A stretch of DNA of 64,000 bases from Thermoleophilum album (lineage in GTDB: Bacteria; Actinomycetota; Thermoleophilia; Solirubrobacterales; Thermoleophilaceae), in contig NZ_FNWJ01000001.1 of NCBI RefSeq assembly GCF_900108055.1, positions 744,001 through 808,000 of the forward strand, written 5' to 3'. The position numbers were made by a program, and so were the translations under genes. This document shows positions 41,386 to 51,424 of the stretch, piece by piece (position 1 is the stretch's first letter; each line of letters begins with the position of its first letter). Under the pieces are notes generated by a model. It saw only the letters and a list, made by a program, of their open reading frames with translations. It was not told the origin of the DNA and did no database searches.

Positions 41386-42179
41386 GCGCACGAGTGGAGC
41401 GCTTGCCCTCGTTGGCGGTACTCGTTCCCTGGCAGGCACGGTTCTCGCTGCGCGCGTTCCTGCGCAATCCCGCAGCTGTCTTCTTCTCGGTGCTACTGCC
41501 GGTCTTGTTCCTCGTGTTGCTGTCGGCGATCTTCGGCAACCAGCGGCTTCCGGGGCGCGGCATCAGCGTCGCCACCTACTACGTCCCCGGCGTTGCGGTG
41601 CTCGGGATCGTCAGCACGACCTTCATGAACCTCGCCATCCAAACCGTCGTGCGGCGCGAGCGGGGCGTGCTCAAGCGTCTGCGCGGCACGCCGCTGCCAC
41701 CGCTCGCCTACGTGCTCGGCGAGGTCGCCGCTTCATGCCTGCTCGCGCTCCTGATGGTCGCCGTCGTAATCGCCGTGGGCGGACTGCTGTTCGGTGTCGC
41801 CGTGCCCGGCACGCCGCTTACCGCGGTTGCCATCGGTACGGTCGTCGGCGCCGCCTCGTTCAGCGCCCTCGGGCTGGCGTTGGCGGCGGCAATACCGAAC
41901 GAGCAGTCGGCGCCGGCGGTGGCCAACGCGATGGCGCTACCGCTGTACTTCGTGTCGGGGCTGTTCTTTGACGTCGACCGAGCACCGGCGTGGCTCGTCA
42001 CGGTCGCCGAGATATTTCCGCTCAAGCACCTTCTGGAGGTCTTTCTGCGCGCGTTCGAGCCGGGTGCCACGGGAGTTCCCTTAGCGCTCGGTGACCTCGC
42101 CGTCGTTGTCGGCTGGGGGGCTTTCGGCGTGGTGCTCGCTGCTCGCTCGTTCCGCTGGACACCTCGCGGGCGCGACTAG
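41382..42179 (+). CDS. ABC-2-type transporter permease
   Basis: A 265-residue membrane protein with six predicted helices; I start at GTG 41382, coupled to the ATP-binding gene. The segments FFSVLLPVLFLVLLSAIFG, YVPGVAVLGIVSTTFMNLA and ALPLYFVSGLFFDVD are typical ABC-2 membrane helices, and VVRRERGVLKRLRGTPL is the cytoplasmic coupling loop. Stop codons of this gene and the convergent lhr gene overlap in a CTAG. The pair probably exports a drug, lipid or polysaccharide; which is unknown. Confidence 0.87.
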   Translation: MSARVERLPSLAVLVPWQARFSLRAFLRNPAAVFFSVLLPVLFLVLLSAIFGNQRLPGRGISVATYYVPGVAVLGIVSTTFMNLAIQTVVRRERGVLKRLRGTPLPPLAYVLGEVAASCLLALLMVAVVIAVGGLLFGVAVPGTPLTAVAIGTVVGAASFSALGLALAAAIPNEQSAPAVANAMALPLYFVSGLFFDVDRAPAWLVTVAEIFPLKHLLEVFLRAFEPGATGVPLALGDLAVVVGWGAFGVVLAARSFRWTPRGRD

Positions 42180-45100
42180 CGCGAGCGACCGAGCACGAGA
42201 CGGCGCGGTCCCCGTCGGAACCCGAGTTCGAGCAGCAGCGGCTCAAGCGGCGAGTCGCTGACCGGCTCGCCGTCGATCCGTTCTAGCGCCAGGCGCGGGC
42301 AGTTGCCGCGCGCTGCCGCTTCCGCAAGCGCGCGCAGCGAGCGCACCAGCCAGGCGCTCGGCGATCCGTCGCGTTCGAAAGGACGCTCGGCGAGCGTCAA
42401 GAGTGCCTTGCCGCCGCGCTCCACGTACAGGCAAGCGTGCCCCCTGTCGAGCACTACCTGAGCCCCTGACGTACGTTGCGGGCGGTGCCGTTGTTGGCGC
42501 TTCGGCCACGGCAGCACGAGCCCGTAGGGCTGCGCGGGATCGACCGCCGAGAGCACGACGGGTGCCTCCTCCGGTTCGTCGCGTGCCGCGCGCAGGCGTT
42601 CGACCGCAGCTGGCAGCGCAAACTGCAGGCCGCCGAGCCCTTCGACGAAGTAACCCCGGCGCACGATCCCGAGCAGTTCGAGCTTCTGGAGCTCGGGGTA
42701 GAGCGCAGCGAACCCGCCGGGGATCGCCTCCGCGCGCGCGGTTTCGCGAGTCACGACGCCGTAGCGCTCTAGCAGGAGCTCGGCGCGCGCCCGCATCCGC
42801 GCGCCGTAGGCGGGGGGATCGCGGAACAGGCGCTCGCTGAGCGACCAGCGCCCCACCAGATGGGGGGCGGGGCCGCGGCGCCGGCGCGCGAACCGAGTGC
42901 CCTGCCGTCGCTGCCGGAGATGTTCGCTGCGGCCACGCGGGCGCGCCCGCAGCGGCGCGAACGAGTCGTTCGTGACCTCACCCGCCCAGACGAGATCCCA
43001 GAGGGCGCTGGCCAGCTCCTCGGCTGGGTGATCGGAAAGCTCTTCGGCCAACTCGTACCAGAAGCGGGCACCACCGGCGAGCACCGATCGCAGCGCTTCG
43101 TGGAGGGGCCCTGTGGGTCGCTGCGTGGGGTCGCTCGGGGCACCGAGCAATCGTGCGTCCTCGCGGAAGTAGAAGGCGACTCGGCCGCTGCGCCCGCGGG
43201 CGCCCGCCCCGATCCACACGACTTCGCCGCTGGCCAACAGCTCGTCGAGCCAGATCGGCGAGTACCCACCGAGTCGCGCGGGCAGAACCTCCCCTTCCCA
43301 CGTCTCGGCTGGCAGCGCCAGGCTCTGGAGGGCGACCAGTGCATCGCGCAAGCTTTCGCTGCCGCCGGTCGGGGCTCCGGTGACGCCCTGCCAACGACTG
43401 AGGAAACGTCCGTAAGTGGCCTGTTCGACCGGCTCGAGCTCGTGCCGCAGGCGCGCCAGCGAGGCGCGACGCAGGCGGCGCAGCACCTCCGGGCAGCACC
43501 ACTCACGCTCGTGGCCACCGGGGCGTAGCTCGCCGCGCACCAGTTCGCCGCGACGCTCGAGTTCGCGCAGCTCGGCGAGCAGTGGCAGCCCATAGCGTTG
43601 CTCAACCTCAGCGGTCGTGAACGGCCCGTGTGTGCGCGCGAAGCGGCGCACTAGACGCAGGCGCGCCTCCGGCTCGTCGGCGAGGAACCGTTCGGGTAGG
43701 CCGGGTGGCGGCGCGCAGCCGAGGGCGTCGCGGTAAAGGCCGGCGTCGTCGGCGGCGATCAAACGTTCTTCGCCGGCGATGCGTACGCGCACTGCTCGGC
43801 GCTTGCGCTCGAGTTCGCCTGTCAGGGCGCGTGGCGAGACCAACCCCACGCAGCGCATCGCTAGTTCGCTTTCCGAGAGGTCGCCGACGGCGCGCAGCAC
43901 GTCCAAAAGTTCCTCGGCGTTCGCCGCCCGGCGCCGCTCGGCGGTGCGCTGGAGCTCGGCTTCGACTTCGGCGATCGCGTCGGCGTCGAGCAGTTCGCGC
44001 AGCTCGTCTTGTCCGAGCAGTTCGCGCAACAGCTCGCGGTCGAGGGCGAGCGCAGCGGCACGCCGCTCGGCGTTGGGAGTGTCGCCCTCGTACATGTACG
44101 TCGCGACGTAGTCGAAGAGCAGCGAAGACGCGAACGGCGACGCGTGCTCGGTCGCGACCTCGACGAAGGCGACCTCGCCGCTTTCGATGCGTCGCAGCAG
44201 GCTCTCGAGACCAGGCAAGTCGAGCACGTCCCGCAGGCACTCGCGGTAGGTCTCGAGGACGATCGGGAAACGCGGGTAGCGTCCGGCGACCTCCAGCAAC
44301 GATTGCGCCTTGAGGCGCTGCTGCCAGAGCGGTGTGCGCTTGCCCGGTCGGGAGCGCGGAAGTAGCAGCGCTCGCGCTGCGTTCTCGCGGAAGCGAGCAC
44401 CGAAGAGGGCCGAGCCGCGCAGCTCCGAGACGATCAACTCCTCGAGCGAGTCCGGGTCGACAAGCGCTAGCTCCCCGCGCGGCGGCTCCTCGGCGTCGGG
44501 GAGATGCAGCACGACCCCGTCGTCGGACCAGATCGCATCGCACTCGATGCCAAGCTCTTCGCGTATCCGCGCCGAGATCGCGAGCGCCCAGGCGGCGTGC
44601 ACGCGGCCACCCCAGGGCGAGAGCACGCAGAGGCGCCAGTCACCGATCTCGTCTCGGAAGCGCTCGACGACGACCGCGCGGTCGGAGGGGAGGGTGCGTG
44701 TCGCGGCTCGCTGCTCACGCAGGTAGGCGACGAGGTTGCGCGCGGCGCGCTCGTCGAGGCCGTAGCGGCGGGCAAGTTCGCGCGGGTCGGCGTCGACTGC
44801 GCTGCGCACGAACTCGCCGATCGCGCGGCCGAGCTCGCTCGGTCGTCCGGCCCCTTCGCCGCGCCAGAAGGGCACCATCCCAGGGAGGCCTGGCGCGGGC
44901 GTGACGATCACCCGGTCGTGCGTTATTTCCTCGATCCTCCAGGTCGTCGCGCCGAGCAGGAAGGTCTGGCCGGGGCGCGCCTCGTAGACCATCTCCTCGT
45001 CGAGCTCACCGACCCGCCGTCCATCGGGCAGGTGCACGCCGTACAAGCCGCGATCGGGGATCGTGCCGGCGTTGACGGTCGCCAGTTGGAGAGCCCCGCG

Positions 45101-46594
45101 ACGCGCGCTCACCGTGTCGGCGACGCGGTCCCAGACGATCCGGGGCCGCAGCTCGGCGAACTGCTCCGATGGGTAGCGACCGTCGAGCATGTCGAGCACC
45201 TCGTCGAGCAGCTCACGCGAGAGTTCGGCGAACGGCCAGGCCCGTCGCACGAGCGCGTGCAGCTCGCGGACCGCCAGCTCTTCGGCGCTTGCAACCATCG
45301 CGACGATCTGCTGACAGAGCACGTCGAGTGGGTTGCGTGGCACCGAGATCGGCTCGATCGCTCCCGCTCGCATCCGCTCTGCGACGACCGTGGCCTCCAG
45401 AAGGTCGCCGCGGAACTTCGGGAAGATGCGTCCCTTGGAGACTTCGCCGACGCCGTGGCCGGCGCGGCCGATGCGTTGCAGGCCCGTGGCCACTGCCTTC
45501 GGCGATTCGACCTGGACAACCAGGTCGACCGCGCCCATGTCGATACCCAGTTCGAGCGACGAGGTAGCGACGATGCAGGGAATCTCGCCCGCCTTGAGCA
45601 GCTCCTCGACCGCCTTGCGCTCTTCGCGCGACAGCGACCCGTGGTGGGCGCGCGCGATCACGACCGCCCGGCCCGCGCGTTCCGACGCGAGCTCGTTCAG
45701 TCGCATCGCCAGACGCTCGGCGCCACGGCGGTTGTTGACGAAGACGATCGTCGAGCGGTGCTCGCTAATGAGCTCGAGCAGCGCGGGGTAGATCGCAGGC
45801 CAGATCGACCGCTGGGTACCCGCTCCGTCGGCGGTGGGCGCGAGCTCGCCGCCGCTGTCGGGTTCCGTCATGTCCTCGACGGGCACGCAGATTTCGAGGT
45901 CGAGACGCGGCTTTTCCCCGGCATCGATCACGCGGCAGCGGCGCTCGCTGCCGACCAGGAAACGACCGACTTCATCGAGCGGGGAGGCGGTGGCGGAGAG
46001 CCCGATGCGCTGGAGCTCGCGACCCGCTGCAGCCTCCAGTCGTTCGAGCGTGATCGCGAGATGCGCTCCACGTTTGCTTGGCGCGAGCGCGTGGACCTCG
46101 TCGACGATCACGCACTCGCAGCCCGCGAACAGCTCGCGTGCCTGCGAGGTGAGCATGAGGTAGAGCGATTCGGGCGTGGTGATGAGGATGTGGGGGGCGC
46201 GACGGAGCATCGCCCGACGCTCACGCTGGGGCGTGTCACCGGTGCGCAGACCAACGCGGATCGCGCTCGCTGTTTCCCCACCGGGCTGGGCGGCGATGCC
46301 GCGCAGCGGTGTGCGCAGGTTGCGCTCTACGTCGTAGGACAGTGCCTTGAGCGGGGACACGTAGACGATCCGCACGCCGCTCTTCTCAGGTAGCGGCTCG
46401 CGCACGAGGCGATCGATTCCTCCGAGGAAGGCGGCGAGCGTCTTGCCCGAGCCGGTCGGCGCGGAGACGAGCACGTGCTCGCCGGCGGCGATCGCCGGCC
46501 AGGCGAGTTCCTGGGCGCGCGTCGGCCGCTCGAAGGCGCGCCTGAACCACTGTCTAACCGGCGCCGAGAACGCTGCCAACGGGTCTGAGCCCAC
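42176..46594 (-). CDS. lhr: Lhr-like superfamily 2 helicase
   Basis: About 1472 residues from GTG 46594 (the frame extends upstream through antisense of the UDG gene, an unlikely start). The helicase core has SAPTGSGKTLAAFLGGIDR, VDEVHAL, GLSATASPLDEVGRFLVG, SSLELGIDMGAVDLV and QRIGRAGH. The long C-terminus has the winged-helix and beta-barrel modules of bacterial Lhr, a 3'-5' helicase induced by DNA damage in mycobacteria. Size matches that group (about 1500 residues). It follows the uracil-DNA glycosylase gene with a 32-base gap, suggesting a small repair operon. Confidence 0.93.
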   Translation of the reverse strand: MGSDPLAAFSAPVRQWFRRAFERPTRAQELAWPAIAAGEHVLVSAPTGSGKTLAAFLGGIDRLVREPLPEKSGVRIVYVSPLKALSYDVERNLRTPLRGIAAQPGGETASAIRVGLRTGDTPQRERRAMLRRAPHILITTPESLYLMLTSQARELFAGCECVIVDEVHALAPSKRGAHLAITLERLEAAAGRELQRIGLSATASPLDEVGRFLVGSERRCRVIDAGEKPRLDLEICVPVEDMTEPDSGGELAPTADGAGTQRSIWPAIYPALLELISEHRSTIVFVNNRRGAERLAMRLNELASERAGRAVVIARAHHGSLSREERKAVEELLKAGEIPCIVATSSLELGIDMGAVDLVVQVESPKAVATGLQRIGRAGHGVGEVSKGRIFPKFRGDLLEATVVAERMRAGAIEPISVPRNPLDVLCQQIVAMVASAEELAVRELHALVRRAWPFAELSRELLDEVLDMLDGRYPSEQFAELRPRIVWDRVADTVSARRGALQLATVNAGTIPDRGLYGVHLPDGRRVGELDEEMVYEARPGQTFLLGATTWRIEEITHDRVIVTPAPGLPGMVPFWRGEGAGRPSELGRAIGEFVRSAVDADPRELARRYGLDERAARNLVAYLREQRAATRTLPSDRAVVVERFRDEIGDWRLCVLSPWGGRVHAAWALAISARIREELGIECDAIWSDDGVVLHLPDAEEPPRGELALVDPDSLEELIVSELRGSALFGARFRENAARALLLPRSRPGKRTPLWQQRLKAQSLLEVAGRYPRFPIVLETYRECLRDVLDLPGLESLLRRIESGEVAFVEVATEHASPFASSLLFDYVATYMYEGDTPNAERRAAALALDRELLRELLGQDELRELLDADAIAEVEAELQRTAERRRAANAEELLDVLRAVGDLSESELAMRCVGLVSPRALTGELERKRRAVRVRIAGEERLIAADDAGLYRDALGCAPPPGLPERFLADEPEARLRLVRRFARTHGPFTTAEVEQRYGLPLLAELRELERRGELVRGELRPGGHEREWCCPEVLRRLRRASLARLRHELEPVEQATYGRFLSRWQGVTGAPTGGSESLRDALVALQSLALPAETWEGEVLPARLGGYSPIWLDELLASGEVVWIGAGARGRSGRVAFYFREDARLLGAPSDPTQRPTGPLHEALRSVLAGGARFWYELAEELSDHPAEELASALWDLVWAGEVTNDSFAPLRARPRGRSEHLRQRRQGTRFARRRRGPAPHLVGRWSLSERLFRDPPAYGARMRARAELLLERYGVVTRETARAEAIPGGFAALYPELQKLELLGIVRRGYFVEGLGGLQFALPAAVERLRAARDEPEEAPVVLSAVDPAQPYGLVLPWPKRQQRHRPQRTSGAQVVLDRGHACLYVERGGKALLTLAERPFERDGSPSAWLVRSLRALAEAAARGNCPRLALERIDGEPVSDSPLEPLLLELGFRRGPRRLVLGRSR

Positions 46595-46626
46595 CGATCG
46601 GCGAGCGTAGCGGCGGGCTTCGGCGT

Positions 46627-47418
46627 TCAGCCGCGGTCGCTGGCGAGCCTGCGCGCCCGCGCCAGCACGGCGTCGATCATCGCCTCGGTCAGGCGTCCGG
46701 TGAAAACGTTCTGTTGGCTCGGGTGGTAGCAGCCGAGGAGCACGCGTCCGGAGGGCAGCTGCGTCTCGGCGGCGTGGGCGAAGCGCGGACGCGGGCGCGC
46801 CGGTCGACCGCTCACTCGCGCGTCGGCGCGCAGCGCTGCGTCCCAGGCGAAGGCTCCGAGCGCGACGATCACGCGCACCCGCTCGAGCTGACCGAGCTCC
46901 GCCACCAGCCACTCCAGGCACGCGTCGCGCTCGGCCGGCGTCGGCTTGTTGTGCGGAGGGGCGCAGCGCACGGCGGCGGTCACAAAGCAGTCGCGCAGCT
47001 CGAGCCCGTCGCCGGGAGCGAGCGAAGTCGGTTGGTTGGCGAGACCCGCCCGGTGCAGCGCCGCGAACAAAAAGTCGCCGGAGCGGTCACCGGTGAAGAT
47101 CCGACCGGTGCGGTTGCCGCCATGGGCGGCTGGTGCGAGTCCGAGCAGGAGGAGGCGTGCGGCGGGGTCGCCGAAGCCCGGGACGGGCTTCGCCCAGTAC
47201 TCCCAGTCGCGGTAAGCAGCGCGCTTGGCCAGCGCCACCGTTTGGCGCCAGGTAACCAGGCGAGGGCACCGTCGGCAGGCGACGATCCGCTCCTCGAGCG
47301 CGCGCAGCGCCGCCGGCCAGCGCTCATCGCCGAGCACGATGGCAAGTCGTTCGTCGCGCGATGCTGCCGACAGAGCGCTAGGGGGCGGTTGCGGCGGTTG
47401 TCGTCGTGCCACAGTCAA
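46627..47418 (-). CDS. uracil-DNA glycosylase, family 5 type
   Basis: A 263-residue uracil-DNA glycosylase with an iron-sulfur cluster, which removes uracil and some deaminated bases. The [14 protein letters not shown] motif and [13 protein letters not shown] segment mark the UdgB (family 5) branch, whose first catalytic motif lacks the Asp or Asn of other families. Two cluster Cys are in VACRRCPRL, with others in CFVTAAVRC and downstream. It precedes lhr on the same strand. Family number is assigned from motif form. Confidence 0.86.
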   Translation of the reverse strand: MTVARRQPPQPPPSALSAASRDERLAIVLGDERWPAALRALEERIVACRRCPRLVTWRQTVALAKRAAYRDWEYWAKPVPGFGDPAARLLLLGLAPAAHGGNRTGRIFTGDRSGDFLFAALHRAGLANQPTSLAPGDGLELRDCFVTAAVRCAPPHNKPTPAERDACLEWLVAELGQLERVRVIVALGAFAWDAALRADARVSGRPARPRPRFAHAAETQLPSGRVLLGCYHPSQQNVFTGRLTEAMIDAVLARARRLASDRG

Positions 47419-47512
47419 GCCGTCCGATCGAGCAGAGCGGGCGTGCTAGAGGCTGCGTACTAGGAGCATGCAGGAGATGCGACTTGCACGTAAGCCCACC
47501 CTGTCTGCGCCC

Positions 47513-48355
47513 CTACGCCTTGAGCTTCTTGCCGCTGGCGAACAGCCACTGTGCCCAGGCGTAGAGGGGCAGCGCCAGCGCGGCGCAGATGGCGAGCGAC
47601 AAGGCGACCGAGACGTCGGAGTGACCGAGGAAGCCGTAGCGGAAGGCGTTGATCAGAAAGAACAGCGGGTTGACGTGCGAGATCTCCTGCCACGGCGAGG
47701 GCAGCACGGACACCGAGTAAAAGGTCCCGCCCACAAACGCCAGCGGTGCGATCACGATGTTCTGGATGAACGCTGTGTGGTCCCAGCTCTGCGCGTAGAT
47801 CCCCGCGATCAAGCCGAGCGCCGAGAACGCCAACAGCCCGAGCGCACAGGCGGCTGCGAGGACCAGCGGGTGGGCGACACCGACACCGGTGAGCGGCGCC
47901 GCAACGGCGACCAAAAGCGCGCCGATCAGCAGCGCCCGGCACACGCCACCGACGAGGAACCCAATCGTCATCTGCCAGGGGCGCATCGGCGCCGACAGCA
48001 CGTCGTGGATGTAGCGGTCGAAGCGGGCCTGGAAGATCGTCGCCGAGTTGTTCGAGTAGGCCGCCTGCACCATCGACATCGCCACCAAACCGGGGACGAT
48101 GAACTGGTCGTAGGGGATGCCGTCGATGCCGCGAATGCGCCCCGAAAGCGAGAGTCCAAAGACGAGGATGAACAGCGCCGACGATACGACCGGGGCCAGA
48201 ATCGTCTGCGTGTAGACCTTGCTGAAGCGCAAAATCTCGCGCCGCGCAAGCCACGCCATCCCGCGCATCCCGTCGGGCGCCTGGCGGTCGCGGGCGAGGT
48301 TGCGTGGACGCCGCCCTAGCGAGCGGACCGGTGTGGAGCTCGAGCCGGCGCTCAC
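47513..48355 (-). CDS. ABC-2-type transporter permease
   Basis: A 280-residue six-helix membrane protein starting as the C-terminal part of an ABC exporter; its start overlaps the stop of the ATP-binding gene (48352-48355). Conserved ABC-2 segments include QTILAPVVSSALFILVFG and VPGLVAMSMVQAAYSNNS, a helix pair common in the YadH-like branch. A cytoplasmic loop with APMRPWQMTIGFLVG follows. Substrate unknown. It is the second ABC-2 exporter in the window, on the opposite strand from the first. Confidence 0.86.
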   Translation of the reverse strand: MSAGSSSTPVRSLGRRPRNLARDRQAPDGMRGMAWLARREILRFSKVYTQTILAPVVSSALFILVFGLSLSGRIRGIDGIPYDQFIVPGLVAMSMVQAAYSNNSATIFQARFDRYIHDVLSAPMRPWQMTIGFLVGGVCRALLIGALLVAVAAPLTGVGVAHPLVLAAACALGLLAFSALGLIAGIYAQSWDHTAFIQNIVIAPLAFVGGTFYSVSVLPSPWQEISHVNPLFFLINAFRYGFLGHSDVSVALSLAICAALALPLYAWAQWLFASGKKLKA

Positions 48356-49095
48356 GCGGCGGTCGTCTCCATCCCCATCGCCTTCACGTACACCTCCGCC
48401 AGCGAGTCCGCGTCGTAGCGTTCACGCAGCCCATCGGCAGTGTCGCGCGCCAGCAGGCGTCCGCCGCGGATCAAGGCGATCTCGTCGCACAGTTCCTCCG
48501 CCTCCTCCAAGTAGTGCGTCGTAAGGAGGATCGTCGTGCCGTTCTCGTGGAGCTTGCGGATGTAGCGCCAAAGCTCGAGGCGCAGCTCGAAGTCGACCCC
48601 CGCCGTCGGTTCGTCGAGGATCACCAGTCGCGGCCGATGCATCAGCGCTCTGGCCAGCTGCAGGCGCCGCTTCTGGCCGCCCGACAGCCGTGGTGCCCGC
48701 ACGTCGGCTTTTGCTTCGAGGTCGAACACGCGGATCATCTCAGCGGCGCGCTCCTCCGCTTCTCTCTTCGTCATCCCGAAGTAGCCGCCGTGGTAGACGA
48801 GCGTCTCACGCACGGTCAGGAAGCGGTCGAGGTTGATGTCCTGCTCGGCAAGCCCGACCCACGATCGGGCCAGCAGTGAGTCGCCCGGCTCGCCGAAGAC
48901 GCGTACCTCCCCCGCGGTGATGCGTATCAGGTTGCAGACGGCGCTGATCAGCGTCGTCTTGCCGGCCCCGTTGGGTCCCAACAGGCCGAAGAAGGCGCCG
49001 TCGGGAATCACTAGATCGAAGTCGCGCAGTGCGACGGTGCCGTCGTCGTAACGCTTTGTGAGACCCCGCAGTTCGAGTGCCGGCACCGAAGACAC
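48352..49095 (-). CDS. ABC-2-type transporter, ATP-binding protein (YadG-like)
   Basis: A 247-residue ATPase with Walker A LGPNGAGKTTLI, Q-loop GLAEQDIN, signature LSGGQKRRLQLAR, Walker B LVILDEPTAGVD and switch TTHYLEEAEEL. The partner permease follows in a four-base overlap. The pair resembles YadGH-type exporters of unknown substrate. It is divergent from the Rrf2 regulator of the Suf operon with a 95-base gap. Confidence 0.9.
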   Translation of the reverse strand: MSSVPALELRGLTKRYDDGTVALRDFDLVIPDGAFFGLLGPNGAGKTTLISAVCNLIRITAGEVRVFGEPGDSLLARSWVGLAEQDINLDRFLTVRETLVYHGGYFGMTKREAEERAAEMIRVFDLEAKADVRAPRLSGGQKRRLQLARALMHRPRLVILDEPTAGVDFELRLELWRYIRKLHENGTTILLTTHYLEEAEELCDEIALIRGGRLLARDTADGLRERYDADSLAEVYVKAMGMETTAA

Positions 49096-49190
49096 GAGGG
49101 CCGAGGGTACTCACTTTCGGTAAGAGTTCAGCCGTGGCCACTCCCGCAGCGGGCGTCGTTTATTTGCTACTCCGCTGGTAGGATTTCGCC

Positions 49191-49715
49191 GTGATCTTTT
49201 CGGCGAGAGCGGAGTACGGGGTTCGCCTGATGGTCGAGCTCGGGCGGGCGCAGATCGGTCATCCGGTCTCGCTGAAGGCGATCGCAGACGCCGAACAGCT
49301 GCCGCTTTCGTACCTCGAGCACGTCGTCGCCCGCCTCAAGCGCGCGGGGCTCGTGCGCAGCGTGCGGGGGGCGCACGGTGGATACACCCTCGCGCGACCG
49401 GCGGCCTCGATCACGATGGATGAAGTCGTCGCCGCGCTCGAGGGGGCGATCGCTCCGATGGACTGCTTCGTGTCGGTGCGTCCCGACCGGGTCGCCTGCT
49501 CGCACGAGGCGGACCGCGGCCGGACCTGTGCCACCAAGCTCCTCTGGACGCGCGTCCAGGGCGGCATCACGCGCGCCCTCCAGCAGACGACGCTGGCCGA
49601 ACTGGTTGCCTTCGCCGAGCAGGGGCCGCGTAGCGAACAGCAGCGCGGCGGTCGTGCGAGCAAGAGCAAGAGGCGCGGCAGCGACACAGCTGCCAGCGCG
49701 CCGGTTGTCGCCTAG
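49191..49715 (+). CDS. Rrf2-family iron-sulfur regulator of the suf operon
   Basis: A 174-residue winged-helix regulator of the Rrf2 family (IscR/SufR-like). The DNA-binding domain opens IFSARAEYGVRLMVEL and has VSLKAIADAEQLPLSYLEHVV; the sensor part has three Cys (MDCFVSV, RVACSHEA, TCATKL) as expected for a [2Fe-2S] ligand set. A Ser/Arg/Lys-rich tail of about 30 residues follows. It stands at the head of the suf genes and presumably represses them when clusters are plentiful. GTG start at 49191. Confidence 0.86.
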   Translation: MIFSARAEYGVRLMVELGRAQIGHPVSLKAIADAEQLPLSYLEHVVARLKRAGLVRSVRGAHGGYTLARPAASITMDEVVAALEGAIAPMDCFVSVRPDRVACSHEADRGRTCATKLLWTRVQGGITRALQQTTLAELVAFAEQGPRSEQQRGGRASKSKRRGSDTAASAPVVA

Positions 49716-49766
49716 CGTGGCTAGGCCCTACTCAACTCTCTAGCCGAGACCAAGAGCGGAGAAGCA

Positions 49767-50531
49767 ATGGCAGATCTGGAAATTCGAAACCTGCACGTCA
49801 GAGCCGAGGACAAAGAGATTCTTCGAGGCGTCGACCTGGCCGTAAACAAGGGCGAAATTCACGCCCTGATGGGGCCCAACGGCTCCGGTAAATCGACGCT
49901 CGCCAACGTGATCATGGGTCGGCCCGACCTCGAGATCACGGAGGGGCAGATCCTCTTCAAGGGACAGGACATCACCGACGCCGATCCCGATGAGCGGGCC
50001 CGCATGGGACTCTTCATGGCCTTCCAGTACCCGGTCGCGGTGCCGGGCGTGACGGTTTCCAAGTACCTGCGCACCGTCCTTAACGCCCATCGCGAAGCGC
50101 GGGGGGAGGAGCCGATCTCGCTCAAGGAGTTCCGGCAGACGGTGCAAGCGGCGATGGACCTGATGCAGGTCCCCCGCGACTTCGTCAACCGCTACCTCAA
50201 CGACGGCTTCTCGGGGGGCGAGAAGAAGCGGATGGAGGTTCTACAGCTCGCCCTCTTGCGCCCCGAGATCGCGATCCTCGACGAGACCGACTCGGGCCTT
50301 GACATCGACGCTCTGAGGATCGTCGCGGAGGGCGTGAACTCCGTCGCGGGGCCGGAGATGGGCGTTCTCATCATCACCCACTACCAGCGCATCCTCCACC
50401 TGGTGAAGCCGCACTTCGTGCACGTGCTCTACCAGGGCAGGATCGTCAAGGAGGGCGGCCCCGAACTCGTCGCCGAGCTCGAGCAGAAGGGTTACGGCTG
50501 GATCCGGGAAGAGGTCGAGGCGGCCGCTTAG
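49767..50531 (+). CDS. sufC: Suf iron-sulfur assembly ATPase
   Basis: A 254-residue ABC-type ATPase that powers the SufBCD scaffold. Walker [11 protein letters not shown] near residue 35, the SufC-type insertion [14 protein letters not shown], signature [13 protein letters not shown], Walker [13 protein letters not shown] and switch ITHYQRIL are intact. GAGAAG precedes the ATG. It is the first structural gene of the operon, an unusual order because sufB and sufD more often come first. Confidence 0.95.
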   Translation: MADLEIRNLHVRAEDKEILRGVDLAVNKGEIHALMGPNGSGKSTLANVIMGRPDLEITEGQILFKGQDITDADPDERARMGLFMAFQYPVAVPGVTVSKYLRTVLNAHREARGEEPISLKEFRQTVQAAMDLMQVPRDFVNRYLNDGFSGGEKKRMEVLQLALLRPEIAILDETDSGLDIDALRIVAEGVNSVAGPEMGVLIITHYQRILHLVKPHFVHVLYQGRIVKEGGPELVAELEQKGYGWIREEVEAAA

Positions 50532-50541
50532 CCGCGCGGGG

Positions 50542-50976
50542 ATGGACGATCTCTATCGCGAGCAGATCCTCGAGCACTACAAGCATCCGCGCAACTGGGG
50601 GACGCTGGAACCTTGCGACCTTGAGTTCGAGGATTCGAACCCGCTCTGCGGGGACGAGCTGCGGGTGCAGATGCGTCTCGGTGAAGACGACCGTGTCACC
50701 GACGTCCGCTTCTCCGGCCAGGGGTGCGCAATCAGCCAGGCGGCAGCATCGCTCTTGTCGGAGGAGCTGGTCGGCAAGTCGGTCGACGAGCTGCTGCGCC
50801 TCGGGCGCGACGACGTGCTCGACCTGCTCGGGATCGAGGTCTCGGCGACGCGCATGAAGTGCGCTTTGCTGTCGCTCAAGGTGGTCAAAAGCGCCGCCCT
50901 TGGCAAGGCAGCGGCCTGGGAGGAGGGCACGCCCGAGTCGCTACCCGTTCCGCCCTCCGCTCGCCACGGGCTGTGA
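50542..50976 (+). CDS. sufU: SufU-type iron-sulfur scaffold or sulfur-transfer protein
   Basis: A 144-residue IscU-fold protein. Three conserved Cys are visible in [18 protein letters not shown] and RMKCALLSL, and the insertion between the second and third Cys is the SufU kind, which transfers sulfur from SufS to the SufBCD complex with a zinc site. It is 10 bases after sufC. The sulfur donor gene sufS is not next to it, as it is in many Gram-positive operons. Confidence 0.92.
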   Translation: MDDLYREQILEHYKHPRNWGTLEPCDLEFEDSNPLCGDELRVQMRLGEDDRVTDVRFSGQGCAISQAAASLLSEELVGKSVDELLRLGRDDVLDLLGIEVSATRMKCALLSLKVVKSAALGKAAAWEEGTPESLPVPPSARHGL

Positions 50977-51103
50977 GCGCTCTGCTCCCGGTCTCGGGCG
51001 GCGCGGCGGCCGGCCGGCGCGGCAGCGCGCTACACTTCGCTCGCAATTCCGATTCTCGCGGTCGGACTTAGCAACTCACCGCACCAATCGCGCCTTTTCG
51101 CAG

Positions 51104-51421
51104 ATGACCAAGCTAGTAGAGGTATGTCGGCTCTCCGAGTTGCCGCCCGGCGAACGGCGGATCGTCAGCCATGGTGATCTCGAGATCGGTGTGTTCAACT
51201 GCGGCGAGCGGATCTACGCGATCGAAGACCGCTGCTCGCACGACGACGGACCGCTCGCCGAGGGCCCGTTCGATCCCGAGCGCTGCACCGTCGAGTGTCC
51301 GCGGCACGGCTCGCTCTTCGAGCTCTCGAGTGGGCGTCCCTTGACGCTGCCGGCATACGAGCCGGTCGAGACGTTTCCGGTCGTGATCGAAAACGGCGTG
51401 ATCAAGCTGGAGGTCCCCTGA
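51104..51421 (+). CDS. Rieske-type [2Fe-2S] ferredoxin
   Basis: A 105-residue non-heme Rieske protein starting at ATG 51104. The cluster ligands are CSHDDGPL and CPRHGSLFE (CXH and CXXH). It has no membrane helix or leader, so it is a soluble electron carrier. It lies between sufU and sufB and four bases before sufB, so it is cotranscribed with the assembly genes. It may supply electrons for cluster assembly or be a client protein. A 127-base gap before it could contain a secondary promoter. Confidence 0.9.
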   Translation: MTKLVEVCRLSELPPGERRIVSHGDLEIGVFNCGERIYAIEDRCSHDDGPLAEGPFDPERCTVECPRHGSLFELSSGRPLTLPAYEPVETFPVVIENGVIKLEVP

Positions 51422-51424
51422 ACC

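Noticed and set aside
44504-46393. 629-residue plus-strand ORF opposite lhr
   Set aside because: A shadow of the lhr gene caused by high GC at third positions; it is His/Arg/Asp-rich with no domain.
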